Positions 13,057 through 23,350 of a stretch of DNA of 64,000 nt are shown here, one piece after another (the first letter of the stretch is position 1; each line of letters starts with the position of its first letter). The position numbers were made by a program, and so were the translations under genes. The notes under the pieces are model-generated. The model did not search any database. It was not told the DNA's origin and worked only from the letters and a program-made list of their open reading frames with translations. Source of the DNA: Acholoe squamosa (Eukaryota > Annelida > Polychaeta > Phyllodocida > Polynoidae). The DNA lies in NCBI GenBank assembly GCA_949317995.1, contig OX439050.1:46129777-46193776 (forward strand), written 5' to 3'.

Positions 13057-13850
13057 CTAAAACATGACAGCTCACTATTCTTGTATGAATTACATATTGA
13101 TCATAACATTTTAGATCAATTCTGAACTGTTGCATATATTATACATATATGCTTTGACATGAATATGGTATGGCCAACGTGTAAAACACTGTCTAGAACA
13201 AGACCAATTACTGTCCTCTTGACATGTACTCTTAAAGTTAGAACCTGGTGAGTCTACACTCTATATATGATCTAGGCATATATCAGTGGCTCTCAGAGAC
13301 TCTGTATGTGATACAGGCCGAAATGGGCCAAGCTAACATAGATCTATATACAAGGGTGTTAGTATGTATTAAAGCTGACAACTGCATGTCAACCACTGTA
13401 AAAAGGTTATCGTCTTCCGCTTTGCACTATGCATAAATACACATGCAGAGTACAGATCCAACTCTCTATACATGATGTAAGTGATTATGTGGTGACATTG
13501 GATACACTGCGGTAATGATTCTATGTACAAGTGACTTACCCCAAGCACTGGTGACAAGGTGAATGGTGGACTGGGAACCTGGAATACAGTCAAAGTCCAT
13601 AGAAACAGGTCATGTAGCTTTATTAGCCTTACTCTAGTGGGTCTGTATGGCATGTAGAGATCGAATATGAACCAGCGGTCATACATACATGTATTAGAGG
13701 GTAGCCTGAAAAATTCAGCATACTTTATTACAAGTATAATGGATAGGTAGAGAGGATTGTATTGTCTCGGGTGAAGTAATCTACAGTTTACCAGATTTTA
13801 TGTACTTGCAATGAAAATGGAATAGAGGGGAACATTAGGTCATGTTAGAT

Positions 13851-13854
13851 GGAG
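13851..13854. repeat. Target-site duplication GGAG, left
   Basis: GGAG directly precedes the left LTR and is repeated at 21358-21361 directly after the right LTR. A 4-bp duplication fits Ty3/Gypsy-type integration. Confidence 0.7.
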
Positions 13855-14149
13855 TGTGGGGTTGTCGGATGGTATGTCCCCATTAATAAAAAGCAACTCA
13901 GGTTCTTTTCTTGTAGGTCGTGTATTACTCGTCAATCAATATTCACTGGGCTGGTGTGGACAGGGAGCTGTCACCGCACGTCCGTCCCTCTCTATCTCTG
14001 CGTTCTAGATGGATCTGCCAAGTGCTGCCAAGGCACCCCAGGGCCTATAGGGGCCGCTCAGCAATCCACAGAGCCATCTGTCTATCCCACCCCTACGCGG
14101 TGGCACCCTCTACTCCTCACTACTTATACTACATCATGACTATACTACA
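13855..14149 (-). repeat. 3' LTR of the pol-less element
   Basis: 295 bp, TG...CA on the plus strand (TGTGGGGTTGTCGG ... ATACTACA). Identical by eye to 21063-21357. Plus-strand reading frames inside it are coincidental and occur in both LTRs. Confidence 0.9.
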
Positions 14150-14159
14150 CCCCTTCCCC
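14150..14159 (-). other. Polypurine tract
   Basis: Minus strand reads GGGGAAGGGG immediately next to the 3' LTR, the expected place for plus-strand DNA priming. It also confirms the element's orientation. Confidence 0.7.
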
Positions 14160-15127
14160 ACCCACTAGTTTTTAACATCAGTTAAAAACGTCTATACTCA
14201 GCCATATCCACACCAAACCATATACAATAATATTTGTTGTCATAACGATGTATACAGTCATCAAAATGATAAATCATATCAAAACCTCCTGATCATATCT
14301 TCATGTGAAGAACTTGCGTTACATATCATCGTCACCAATAAATGAATAGATTGATATGTGGATAATAACTCGTCGCTGATACATTGATAATATAAATGTG
14401 TCCATATTACCAATAGTAGATATGAATAACACATCATCATTTCACATATTGTCACCTCAAGACATATGATGACATCTCAAGCTGAATAATGGATGGATTA
14501 ACATATCATGTGAACTCATATATAATACAAGTGAGATCACACCAATCTCAATATATATAGTGAACCATTAGGTCACATCATCAGCGGTATGTCAAGCAAT
14601 AGATATATAAGACGTCATATACTGGAATATATATTGGATCCACCACTTCATATAAAATAAACTTCTCACTATAACAATCATCATAATCTTCAACACCACT
14701 CTCAATGTCTCTTCTGCAATAAAAGTTCTCTATATAGCACTCAGTTCATAGTCTGTAATAAGAGTTCCATATAATATGCATTTTCATGCATGTTTCGGGT
14801 CCTATATTTCAATAGTCGCCAGATATACGCACAACAGCATACTCATGCTCTGGTGCAGCTTGTTATCGTCATTGTCCACTGTGCGCTGTACTTCCGTGAC
14901 GTAACCCAGTACTCTTCTCCTGCAACACTCATTAGTTCACATTAAACATGCCATATTGTCATTTAGTGCCAAAATATCACTATTGTTAATAAGTGCCACT
15001 GAGAGGAAACACATGATCACCATTGTTAATAAGTGCCACTGAGAGGAAACACATGAGAGTTATCAGTGCCATATAGTGAAAGAGAACACAAGGCTCACAC
15101 AAGTTATTAGTGCCATACAATGTTAAG
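14160..15127. other. 3' untranslated region of the pol-less element
   Basis: Almost 1 kb between the envelope stop and the polypurine tract with no supported reading frame. Two direct copies of GTTAATAAGTGCCACTGAGA begin at about 14994 and 15027. Confidence 0.6.
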
Positions 15128-16006
15128 TCACTGCTTCCTCATGGTAAGAGTAGTTCTACGCTTGGGTTGAGGTTGTGGAGTTGTAGATTTAGGTTGGTAG
15201 AGTGCCTCAGCTTCTGCAATCACGAGAGGTGTGACTTCTAGAGGCACAGGGAGACTCCTTCCTTGTCTCGTCAATACCTCAGGGTCTCTGGAGGATGAAT
15301 GTTCATTATACACAGAGGCCATTGATTGAGTGTCTCTGGGCCTCGGCACTGGTGACTGTAGACAACCCAGTTCCACATAATCAGCCCTTCCTTGTTGACC
15401 CTCAGGTTTGTTGTTGAGTCGCCCTTGTATCCTATTTACCAACATTCTTAACAGCCATTGTCTTTTACAGCATAATATGGCTATTATAATCAATATTACA
15501 ACAATTATGACAGCTATAACGATATACGGAACATAGGAAGTGTCTATATACTTAATATTATCTAATTGGTCTACCAAGTCTTCTATAGATTTATCATCAA
15601 CAGGTCCTAATTTTTCTATGTCAATTTCCAATTTAAAACCTTTATCAAGAATAGGTTTCCAGATAGTCATGTCCTGCATTTTGAAATTTTTAGGAGGTGT
15701 AGTTATTCGAGTTTCGCGGGCTACTGAATATTCTGTGCGCTCTTCAAAATAAATGGGTAATTCCAATAGATCAGACAATGCTCGGCAACCTGTTTCCAGA
15801 GAGACAACACTATATGGCGGCGCGACACTAAGATACACTTCTTCCTTTTGTCCAACACACAGTTTTCTAATATTGAATAATTTATCTGTTGCCACGAGCC
15901 ATTCACCTTTTGATACATATCTAGCTATTGGTAATTTTACCTTGTTTGTAACCTTAACTTTACACAATTCTCTTATTCTTCTATTGTCGCGTTGATACAA
16001 TGCCAA
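15128..16006 (-). CDS. Envelope, C-terminal part (membrane anchor and tail)
   Basis: 292 codons with no ATG at the start (the first codon of the open stretch is TTG), so this is a continuation and not an independent gene. It holds several Cys residues (CKV, LCVG, GCRAL) as in the fusion-protein ectodomain of errantivirus and baculovirus F-type envelopes. A strongly hydrophobic membrane span (PYIVIAVIIVVILIIIAILC) lies near residues 157-179, followed by a cytoplasmic tail of about 110 residues rich in Pro, Ser and Arg. The frame is one base offset from the upstream envelope frame, and the two overlap at 15981-16006. Confidence 0.75.
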   Translation of the reverse strand: MALYQRDNRRIRELCKVKVTNKVKLPIARYVSKGEWLVATDKLFNIRKLCVGQKEEVYLSVAPPYSVVSLETGCRALSDLLELPIYFEERTEYSVARETRITTPPKNFKMQDMTIWKPILDKGFKLEIDIEKLGPVDDKSIEDLVDQLDNIKYIDTSYVPYIVIAVIIVVILIIIAILCCKRQWLLRMLVNRIQGRLNNKPEGQQGRADYVELGCLQSPVPRPRDTQSMASVYNEHSSSRDPEVLTRQGRSLPVPLEVTPLVIAEAEALYQPKSTTPQPQPKRRTTLTMRKQ

Positions 16007-17264
16007 TGTACAGACTACAATAATTTATATTTGGTTGGTCACATTTTAACTGGTCTAATAATGACAACACCACATATTGTCTACCATCCTCTGACACAGC
16101 GAAATTTTCGAATTCAAGATCATAGTGAGCCGTCAAGTTGGTCGATTCATAAGGTACAGGTAATGTAATAGCCTGTTTTACTCTTAACTTCCTAGATACA
16201 TCTAGCAAAGGTATATCAATTGCAACAATAAGTTTATCTTCTAATGCCAAAGTGTTAGTTTTAAGAATGGTATAATAATAAAAGGGTTTCTCTCTTGGGT
16301 CCTGAGGTAACATTAACTGGGGTGGAATTTCGACTTCAATTCTCTTCAAAATTTCAATAAGTTCAGGAGCTGGAAGAATGGTAGGAGACAATTCGCCTGT
16401 CGATAATTTAGTGATTTTTCTATGTAGCTCTGAGATCATAGCTGTTTCAGCAGATATCAAGTCTCGTACCCTATTTATATTTGTCTGGATTTGTGGGTAG
16501 ACAACTAAAAATCTCTGCATAGGTATCAAAGCCTTATTTATAACCTCGACTAGTTCTCCTAGGCCTTCTATGACCTTATTTATCGCCAAGCGATTTTGTC
16601 TTACTTCAAGTCTAGTCAGGTTTATCAATGAGAGGCTCTCTTTAAGAACTGTTCTAATTGTTTCCTGATTATCTCTCAGATTGTTCACCTCTGACCTCAA
16701 CTGCTCTGTCCTATAGAAAGCTACCCCACTAAATATACCTGCCAGAATGGCAAGTGATCTTTTCTCCCTTACTGTCTGTCTGTTTTCATTTCTTATAACC
16801 TCAAGTTCACTGTGCCCTATTTTCTGAATCTCTGTAAAGTCAAGCCAATTTCTATTGTGTAGTTCTTGAAGAATAATGAGCTCTTGAAGTTGTGACCTCA
16901 GAGTGATATAGTACTGGGCCATCGTATCTCTCTCTGCTGTAACAGTGGCATTGATCCTGCTTAATTCCTCCTTCCTGTATGCACTACTGAAGTACAAGCC
17001 ATCGAAATGTAGTTTTCCTCTCTGGGTTACCCTAAAAGTTTCCTCTAAGGTTTTGTTTGTGAAGACCATATACCGTTCGTATGCCTGGAAATCGATGACT
17101 AGGCCAACGATCCACCTCGACCTAGTGGTATAAACCTCAGCCTTGTCTCTGAAGAACACATGTTCTATGTTCTGGGTCTCTCTCTCTGCTTGAATTCCTA
17201 GCACGCCAGCGGACAACACGATGATGAGTAGGAGTCTGCAAGAGATAACACTCTGATCAGACAC
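15981..17264 (-). CDS. Envelope, N-terminal part (F-like class I fusion protein)
   Basis: 427 codons with a hydrophobic signal-like segment (LLLIIVLSAGVLG) at about 11-23 and N-glycosylation sites (NKT, NAT, NLT). A dibasic REKR furin-type site lies near residue 168, followed by a fusion-peptide-like stretch (SLAILAGIFSGVAF) and a long heptad-repeat region. Later IDIPLLDVS and TLPVPYEST blocks match the layout of gypsy/errantivirus and baculovirus F proteins. No ATG opens the frame (position 17264 is GTG). A strong splice acceptor (TATCTCTTGCAG, ending at 17236) lies just inside, so translation probably starts in an upstream exon of a spliced mRNA. The frame ends at a stop in a one-base offset overlap with the anchor part. 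In a retrovirus-like particle it would mediate membrane fusion. Confidence 0.8.
   Translation of the reverse strand: MSDQSVISCRLLLIIVLSAGVLGIQAERETQNIEHVFFRDKAEVYTTRSRWIVGLVIDFQAYERYMVFTNKTLEETFRVTQRGKLHFDGLYFSSAYRKEELSRINATVTAERDTMAQYYITLRSQLQELIILQELHNRNWLDFTEIQKIGHSELEVIRNENRQTVREKRSLAILAGIFSGVAFYRTEQLRSEVNNLRDNQETIRTVLKESLSLINLTRLEVRQNRLAINKVIEGLGELVEVINKALIPMQRFLVVYPQIQTNINRVRDLISAETAMISELHRKITKLSTGELSPTILPAPELIEILKRIEVEIPPQLMLPQDPREKPFYYYTILKTNTLALEDKLIVAIDIPLLDVSRKLRVKQAITLPVPYESTNLTAHYDLEFENFAVSEDGRQYVVLSLLDQLKCDQPNINYCSLYIGIVSTRQ
17236..17247 (-). promoter_or_regulatory. Probable splice acceptor for envelope mRNA
   Basis: Minus strand TATCTCTTGCAG then AC at 17235. A pyrimidine-rich tract and CAG precede the signal-peptide coding sequence, in a frame that otherwise lacks an ATG. 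Errantivirus env is also made from a spliced RNA. Confidence 0.5.
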
Positions 17265-17721
17265 ACCTATGTGCTATTGTATGTAATAGTAGGCTCTCAG
17301 CCTGCTATTCTATTGGGTGCAGTAGTAGACTCTCAGCCTACTGTTGCGAATTTTATAATTTCCTATTGGATTCACCTCTCTCTACTCTCTTTTTCTCTTT
17401 TTCTCTTTTCTCTCCTTCTCTCTTACTCTTCATGACTTCTACTTCTTTGACTTCTTCTTTACCTTCTACTCCACTCATAATATTGGACTTGTTGGGAATT
17501 TCATCCACTGCGCTACAGAGTGAGCTATTCAGCTCCCCATTGCTACAAGTCTGATAAATAGATTCATTTTGATTTTCTCTCTCTTCAATTGTACCCTTAT
17601 GAATATTCTCTTCTCTCTTCTCTTAATTCTCTTCTCTCTTCTCTTAATTCTCTTCTCTCATTTCTTAATATTATGCAGTTAGCTAATCAGCCTTCTTCAA
17701 CTGCTGCTTTACAAGGATAGA

Positions 17722-18684
17722 CTATTCAGTCTTTCCAAGGGATAAACTATTCCAGAGCATAGGATAATCATCCCGCCCTGTATATAAACATTTAATGCAC
17801 ATGCCTTCCTGACTTCTTCTCATGTGCAGACTGTGAGGTATGTTGTTTAATCTGCTGTTGATACTGTCCTTAGGACAGTCTCTCGAAATATGCCCAGATG
17901 CCATACAGCAAAAACACACCACTATGCTTCGTCTCTTCTTTGTTCTGTAGGATAACTTCCTATCTCTTTTCTTGTTTGTTGCTTTACTCAAAGTTGCTAC
18001 CCCTATGGTTGCTACCTCTATCTTATTCGCAGAGCTGTTAACATCTGTCGACCCACTCCTAGGACTACTTGTTGCCTCTCCTTCCTCAGATCTTGAACTG
18101 TGGGTCTCTTGGGATCGTTCATAGAACTCTTGCTCATGAGGGCAATCCCTTACAATGTGCCCTTCCCTTCTGCAAGTGTAGCACACTACTGATCCCTTGC
18201 AATGCCTCTTTATGTGGCCCAACTTGCAGCATTTATAACACCGCACCCGAAAAACATTGGACCAATGATGGCGGCTTCTTTGCCATCTCCCTCTCGCACG
18301 AGGATCAACTCGCCACCCATGCCTTTGCCAATGCACTCGATCACCTGGCCACTTTCCTGTAGAGGAGCCTGTCCTAGGGGCACGTGACAAGCTCCTTCCA
18401 TGTCTAAAGCCGAAAGGACGCCACCAATAATTGCGCCTCCACTGCACACTCCCCCTTTGTTTTTGATCTTCTTCTTGTTTCTTTACTTCTACTTCACCTC
18501 TATCTCGAAAGATTGTCAGGCCTTCTTGATGACTGATCCCTTTAACTCCTCGAAGATGTGCCACTTCCTCTTGCAAATCCTTCAGCTGAGCACATGCCTC
18601 ATTCTTCTCTGCAATGAGATCCTTCATTTGCTCCCACAGTTGTTCAAGAGCGGTCCTATCCTGTACCTTCAGCAGTGCCTCCAT
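17722..18684 (-). CDS. Coiled-coil and zinc-knuckle (nucleocapsid-like) protein
   Basis: 320 codons from ATG at 18684. The first 50 residues are a probable coiled coil (LEQLWEQMKDLIAEKN...). Residues of about 75-145 are very rich in Arg, Trp and Gly. Three CX2CX4HX4C knuckles follow: CYKCCKLGHIKRHC, CYTCRREGHIVRDC and, near the C-terminus, CFCCMASGHISRDC. Knuckles of this type bind nucleic acid in retroviral nucleocapsids. There is no capsid domain in the usual sense, and no protease or polymerase follows; the next frame downstream is envelope. It may package element RNA into particles made by another element; that role is inferred. Confidence 0.75.
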   Translation of the reverse strand: MEALLKVQDRTALEQLWEQMKDLIAEKNEACAQLKDLQEEVAHLRGVKGISHQEGLTIFRDRGEVEVKKQEEDQKQRGSVQWRRNYWWRPFGFRHGRSLSRAPRTGSSTGKWPGDRVHWQRHGWRVDPRARGRWQRSRHHWSNVFRVRCYKCCKLGHIKRHCKGSVVCYTCRREGHIVRDCPHEQEFYERSQETHSSRSEEGEATSSPRSGSTDVNSSANKIEVATIGVATLSKATNKKRDRKLSYRTKKRRSIVVCFCCMASGHISRDCPKDSINSRLNNIPHSLHMRRSQEGMCIKCLYTGRDDYPMLWNSLSLGKTE

Positions 18685-21041
18685 GTTTTATGTTAAGTGC
18701 CATCTTCGCCTTGTGCAAGAACAGACCATCATCTTCGTCTTCTTTCTTTGTCTCCACTTCATCGCCTTCACCCTCACTGTTACACGGACCTTCTGTTGGT
18801 TCCTCCATTGCCTTCACTAGTGCATATAACTTGTTGCACTCTTTGACTCGTCACCTGTCCCATCTCTTGTTCTCTATTTACTCTAAAAATGTCTCTAACT
18901 TCTTCTCTAATTAAGCCTATGTGCCTCACATACAGACACCAGGTAACACAAAGGACCCCTAGTGCTTACCAGTGCCACTATTGACATCATCATACACAGA
19001 GCCTCCCCCTAGTGGCAAAAGCTGGAACCACTAGTCTCAACTGTTATAGTTTATACCCTTCCTACCAGGTGGTGGCAGTAGTACTATGGTGTTTTTAGTT
19101 TTGGTTCCAGGAGACCTCCATCAACCCAACCCTAATGCTATACTTACTCACCAGAGGGCTCCAAGGTTCTGGCTATTCCTACTTCTAGCCTAGACTCCTA
19201 GATGGCAGAGCTGTATGCCTGACCAGACCTGCAGGAACAAGCTGGCCGCCATCCATCCCAATCTCTACTCTACACAGACTAAACAGCTAACACAAACTAA
19301 CAGACTTACCCAGCTAACTCACCCCCTTGAGTTTGTTACACTCTAACTCTTACTTTTAGATTCTGCCACTAGATGACTCTGTTACTTCGCCAATGCTTAT
19401 CCACACTTTGGCAATCATCCACTGCTTTATTAAATATTGGCTTGGGATGATCACCTTAATATAAAACTTCACTCACCATTGATTGCAGGCAAACGTTACA
19501 GCTCCACTCTGCCAGCTCGTTAGTGCCAATTAAACTTTAATCCTTTGCCAGAGTGTATCATGCTATATATATTTGTGATCTACGAATGATATACTATTCA
19601 ATAATTATGAAAAATGAGCTTGACGAGTCCGAAATTTTTGGGGTCTAATTGACCTAGTTTTTATAAATAATTACTTTATCTCATTTTACTTTTGCATGTA
19701 GGCTCAATTATGAAAAAGCTGAACCCGTTTTTCTTATTTTATGCAATTATTGATTTTAACACCAATTATCACTAATTAATGTCAATTAGCCCCAATATGC
19801 TTAACGACTATTAATTACATAACCACAGTTGACAGAAATGATAAACAAAACCCTGCAATAGAAGTCAAAATTAATTAGCATGCATACATGTATACACACA
19901 GTGAGATAACAAGGCACTATTCAAGTCTACCCCTGGTATGGTAGTGTCTGATCTTGTACTGGTTGCCAAGACAACCACCAGCCCACAAGTGATATATCCA
20001 TTCCGTGTTTGAGGAAGTAGTGGCCCCGATCTGACCTCTGGCAGAGACACTTTTTAACATTGAGTCAGCTACTCAGTGAAATAGAATTATTTAGCCAGTC
20101 TACACAGCTGGAAAGGGCTAGCTTTGAGCTTCTCAGCTAGGACCAATTTGTACAGAATAAAGGCCTCTACAGTTCACTATATAGTAATCCAGCCCCTTAA
20201 ACATTTAATTCCAATACCACATCTCACTGCATACATCAGTGCTACCCATTAGATAATTATCACTCAACTTCTTATCAAAACGATACTAATTTCTCAATAT
20301 TGTCCTTATAACAACACACTTACAATATCTCATAATAAATAGCGCACAGCAGTCTACTGATAACACCTTTAATTGGACAATTGAATGAAACCAAATTTTA
20401 AATGAATGGTCCTTTGTCACTTGTTATATCCAAGATACAGGTTACTTGAAACAAACAGCTAAAGTGGTTGGGTGTTTACTACAATACAGTCCTGGTCTGG
20501 GTAACCTTAGTACTGTTACCATGGCATCCAGATAGCTGACCCGGTGCTTGCCGTCTGCTTCTGATAACAGAGGTGTGACAACAACGGAAGTTTGACCTTC
20601 AGTCAGGGACACACCCGATACTTTCTATACATAAAACATATCAACCTCCCTTTACTATAGAACAGAGAGAGAAGACTTTAGATTTCCAATTTACAGTACA
20701 GCTCCATGTGAATAGACTTCTGAGGCAGTTTCAGTCATTTATAGCACTTTGGTTATTTGGCACTTTGATTACTTGGCACTTTGGCTACTTGGCACTTTAA
20801 TTACTTGGCACTTTGGTTACTTGGCACTTTAATTACTTGGCACTTACTCTCTCATTCACTAATTAGGCACTTAATTCATGTGTTCCCTACTCACTTCTTT
20901 ATGAATTCCGAGACAGCCATCTTATTATTCGAAGGACTTGAACACTTCACGAGCCACATGCGAGTCTTGCCCGTTATTTTGCTCTTCCTTCTCTTCCTCA
21001 GCCACACCAGCCAGTGATTAACGAGCTGACCTAATTACAAG
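18685..21041 (-). other. Long 5' leader of the pol-less element
   Basis: About 2.4 kb between the primer site and the zinc-knuckle ATG with no supported frame. A 16-bp tandem repeat (unit TTACTTGGCACTTTGG-like, about six copies) lies at 20747-20846. The leader should hold the packaging signal and any splice donor used for envelope; I cannot place either. Confidence 0.5.
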
Positions 21042-21061
21042 ATCCTGGTCATAAGGCACCA
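21042..21061 (-). other. Primer binding site, tRNA-His-like
   Basis: One base after the 5' LTR, the minus strand reads TGGTGCCTTATGACCAGGAT. The start TGGTGCC and the block TGACCAGGAT both match the 3' end of animal tRNA-His, but three bases (TTA) stand where one (G) is expected. Position is ideal; tRNA assignment is from memory of the tRNA sequence. Confidence 0.55.
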
Positions 21062-21062
21062 C

Positions 21063-21357
21063 TGTGGGGTTGTCGGATGGTATGTCCCCATTAATAAAAA
21101 GCAACTCAGGTTCTTTTCTTGTAGGTCGTGTATTACTCGTCAATCAATATTCACTGGGCTGGTGTGGACAGGGAGCTGTCACCGCACGTCCGTCCCTCTC
21201 TATCTCTGCGTTCTAGATGGATCTGCCAAGTGCTGCCAAGGCACCCCAGGGCCTATAGGGGCCGCTCAGCAATCCACAGAGCCATCTGTCTATCCCACCC
21301 CTACGCGGTGGCACCCTCTACTCCTCACTACTTATACTACATCATGACTATACTACA
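21063..21357 (-). repeat. 5' LTR of the pol-less element
   Basis: 295 bp, same sequence as 13855-14149. It is followed by the GGAG target duplication at 21358-21361. Confidence 0.9.
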
Positions 21358-21707
21358 GGAGCAAACGAATAGAATTGTTATCTTTGATCACCATCATCTC
21401 ATTACAAATGTAAAGCTTAATTAATAATTGCATGATGACCATCAAACATTGTTACCAGAAAATATTTCTTTCCACGATAGAGGTTTAGACGAAAAGAGAT
21501 AAGGGATAAAGGTGAGGATACAAAAGCTAGACATATAGGTCACACATTATATGAAAGATAGGCTAATGAAGCCTGACTATGCCGATAGGTGAATTTGATT
21601 TTAACCATGTATACACCATATACATCAGGCAGGCGCAAATAATGTATATAAAGGGGGTGTTGTTTTATTTTTCCCATTCTGGCATTGGCTTACTGCCTCG
21701 TTTGATC

Positions 21708-21749
21708 ATGTATGTATGTATGTATGTATGTATGTATGTATGTATGTAT
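21708..21749. repeat. (ATGT)n microsatellite
   Basis: About ten uninterrupted ATGT units. The sequence from the LTR element end (21,362) to here shows no gene. Confidence 0.95.
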
Positions 21750-21920
21750 ATATGCCCTGTGCTACTAAACTACTGTTTTATAGTTAGGGACCACCAGATA
21801 GCAGAACCTGATGATCATTTTAAGACTCTAGTCCCAGGTCCAAGGAAGCCAAGTCCAAGGATATCAGCCTCTGAGATCAATGCTTTGTAACATAATAGGG
21901 GGTGTGGATGGGGGGTCCCC

Positions 21921-22216
21921 CATGTCACATGTCGATTTTAAGAAATGGTTATGTCACATGTCACTTAAATCCCCATGACCCATGTCACCTCTAAGAACCT
22001 CTCATGTCACATGTCGATTTTAAGAAATGGCTATGTCACATGTCACTTAAATCCCCATGTCCCATGTCACCTCTAAGAACCTCTCATGTCACATGTCGAT
22101 TTTAAGAAATGGCTATGTCACATGTCACTTAAATCCCCATGTCCCATGTCACCTCTAAGAACCTCTCATGTCACATGTCGATTTTAAGAAATTGCCATGT
22201 CACCATGTCAAATTTA
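21921..22216. repeat. 82-bp tandem repeat, about 3.6 copies
   Basis: Copies begin with CATGTCACATGTCGATTTTA at 21921, 22003, 22085 and 22167. Each unit itself contains several CATGTCAC submotifs. Contiguous, no spacers. Confidence 0.9.
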
Positions 22217-22319
22217 GTGGTCCACCCCCATATAATAGAGATCAGATAGGTGAAATGAAGTCTGATAACACCATCTAAAATGTGAGAATACATGCTGCTT
22301 TCAGCTTATTAGGGATAGA

Positions 22320-22391
22320 TGTGGATCAACACGGTAAAAGGTACACCCGCGAGTGGGTGCGTGGGCATACCCTTTACCGTGTTGATCCACA
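22320..22391. repeat. 72-bp perfect-ended hairpin
   Basis: TGTGGATCAACACGGTAAA at the left pairs with its reverse complement at the right end, with one mismatch further in and a GC-rich loop. No gene. Possibly a very short MITE remnant. Confidence 0.75.
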
Positions 22392-22512
22392 GATATATAG
22401 CCGACCTTGGCATTGCCGGAGCTCCCCCAATGTTGACTAGGTGGTCAGGTGAGGAACCTTCAGTTCAGGGAAACCCAAGAGAGGGAGCATTGTGCGGGGG
22501 GGGGGGCGACAG

Positions 22513-23350
22513 TACACACAAAAAAAACGTACCTAAGAAAACTTAGTCAAAGTGACTTATTATTCTTACTTAGTATTTATGACTAACAAATGACCAAGGA
22601 GGTCTAAGTTTTCTTAGTCATATTGACTACCCAAATCAGTTTCACTCTCCAAGCACTATCTTGAACAGGGTATCTGCTGGGAGTTTCAGGCAAGCTAACA
22701 TATCTTAGTCACTTTCACTAAGAGATCTTAGTAATTTTGACCAAGGTATGTTAGTAATTGGTGTTACCTTTACACACCAGATGGCAGCATGGTTTTAAAC
22801 AGGATTTTTCTGGTGGGTGGGTACAATAAATACATGTATTTGAGGCTTTCAAAATTCAATCTAATGTTACACTTGGCAAAATGTACCAAATAGGTTGATG
22901 CCTTGTCAAATGAAATAGGTAGTCAGAGAGAAACACCTATTCTGTGGCAATCTAGATAAATACAATATCCACATTTGAATTTGCTTCTTTGTTGGAAACC
23001 CAGAGTACTTTGGCTCAGGGGTTCTAAATGAATATGGTGTGAGGCATTTCAAATGCTTCCTCAATTAGGAGACTCTGATCTGTCAGGTGTGAATCCTACA
23101 TAGAGTTTAACACAATCACCAGTTGAATTGAAGTAAAAATATTAAGTAGTGTACTTAGTCAAAACAACCAAGGAATCCTAGTCAAAATCAGGCAAGCCAA
23201 GGCAATTTGGCCACTTTGTCTAATGGTTAGTCATATTCGACTAAGAAAAAGAGGGACGTTTAAAGACGGCATTTTGACTAACTATTGCTAGAAAGTTAGA
23301 CGATTTGACTCGTATATGACTAACATTTGGAACTTATTTTTTTCTGTGTA
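22513..23350. mobile_element. MITE-like element, about 838 bp
   Basis: The left end TACACACAAAAAAAA and the right end TTTTTTTTCTGTGTA are inverted with about one mismatch and are bounded by TA. Inside, many copies of CTTAGTCA/TGACTAA occur on both strands, which is unusual for unique sequence. No coding frame. Likely a Tc1/mariner-type non-autonomous element. Confidence 0.5.

Larger units (their letters stand above)
13855..21357 (-). mobile_element. LTR element carrying a zinc-knuckle protein and envelope but no pol
   Basis: Two 295-bp direct repeats bound a 7.5-kb unit and are flanked by the 4-bp duplication GGAG. The primer site sits beside the right LTR and a polypurine tract beside the left LTR, so the element reads on the minus strand. 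Coding content is one zinc-knuckle frame (18684-17722) and an envelope in two overlapping frames (17264-15981, 16006-15128). I found no protease, reverse transcriptase, RNase H or integrase motif in any frame. The LTRs are identical by eye, so insertion is recent. The element must therefore be mobilised in trans, or this copy is a recent pol-deleted derivative. The F-like envelope suggests a Gypsy/errantivirus-type ancestor. Confidence 0.85.

Noticed and set aside
13849-14168. Plus-strand frames of 82-98 codons in both 13.9-14.2 kb and 21.1-21.4 kb, with the same translation
   Set aside because: They are the two LTRs of one element read on the wrong strand; the repetition reflects LTR identity, not a gene.
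19605-19650. GACGAGTCCGAAA, resembling part of a hammerhead ribozyme
   Set aside because: The CUGAUGA core and pairing stems are absent.
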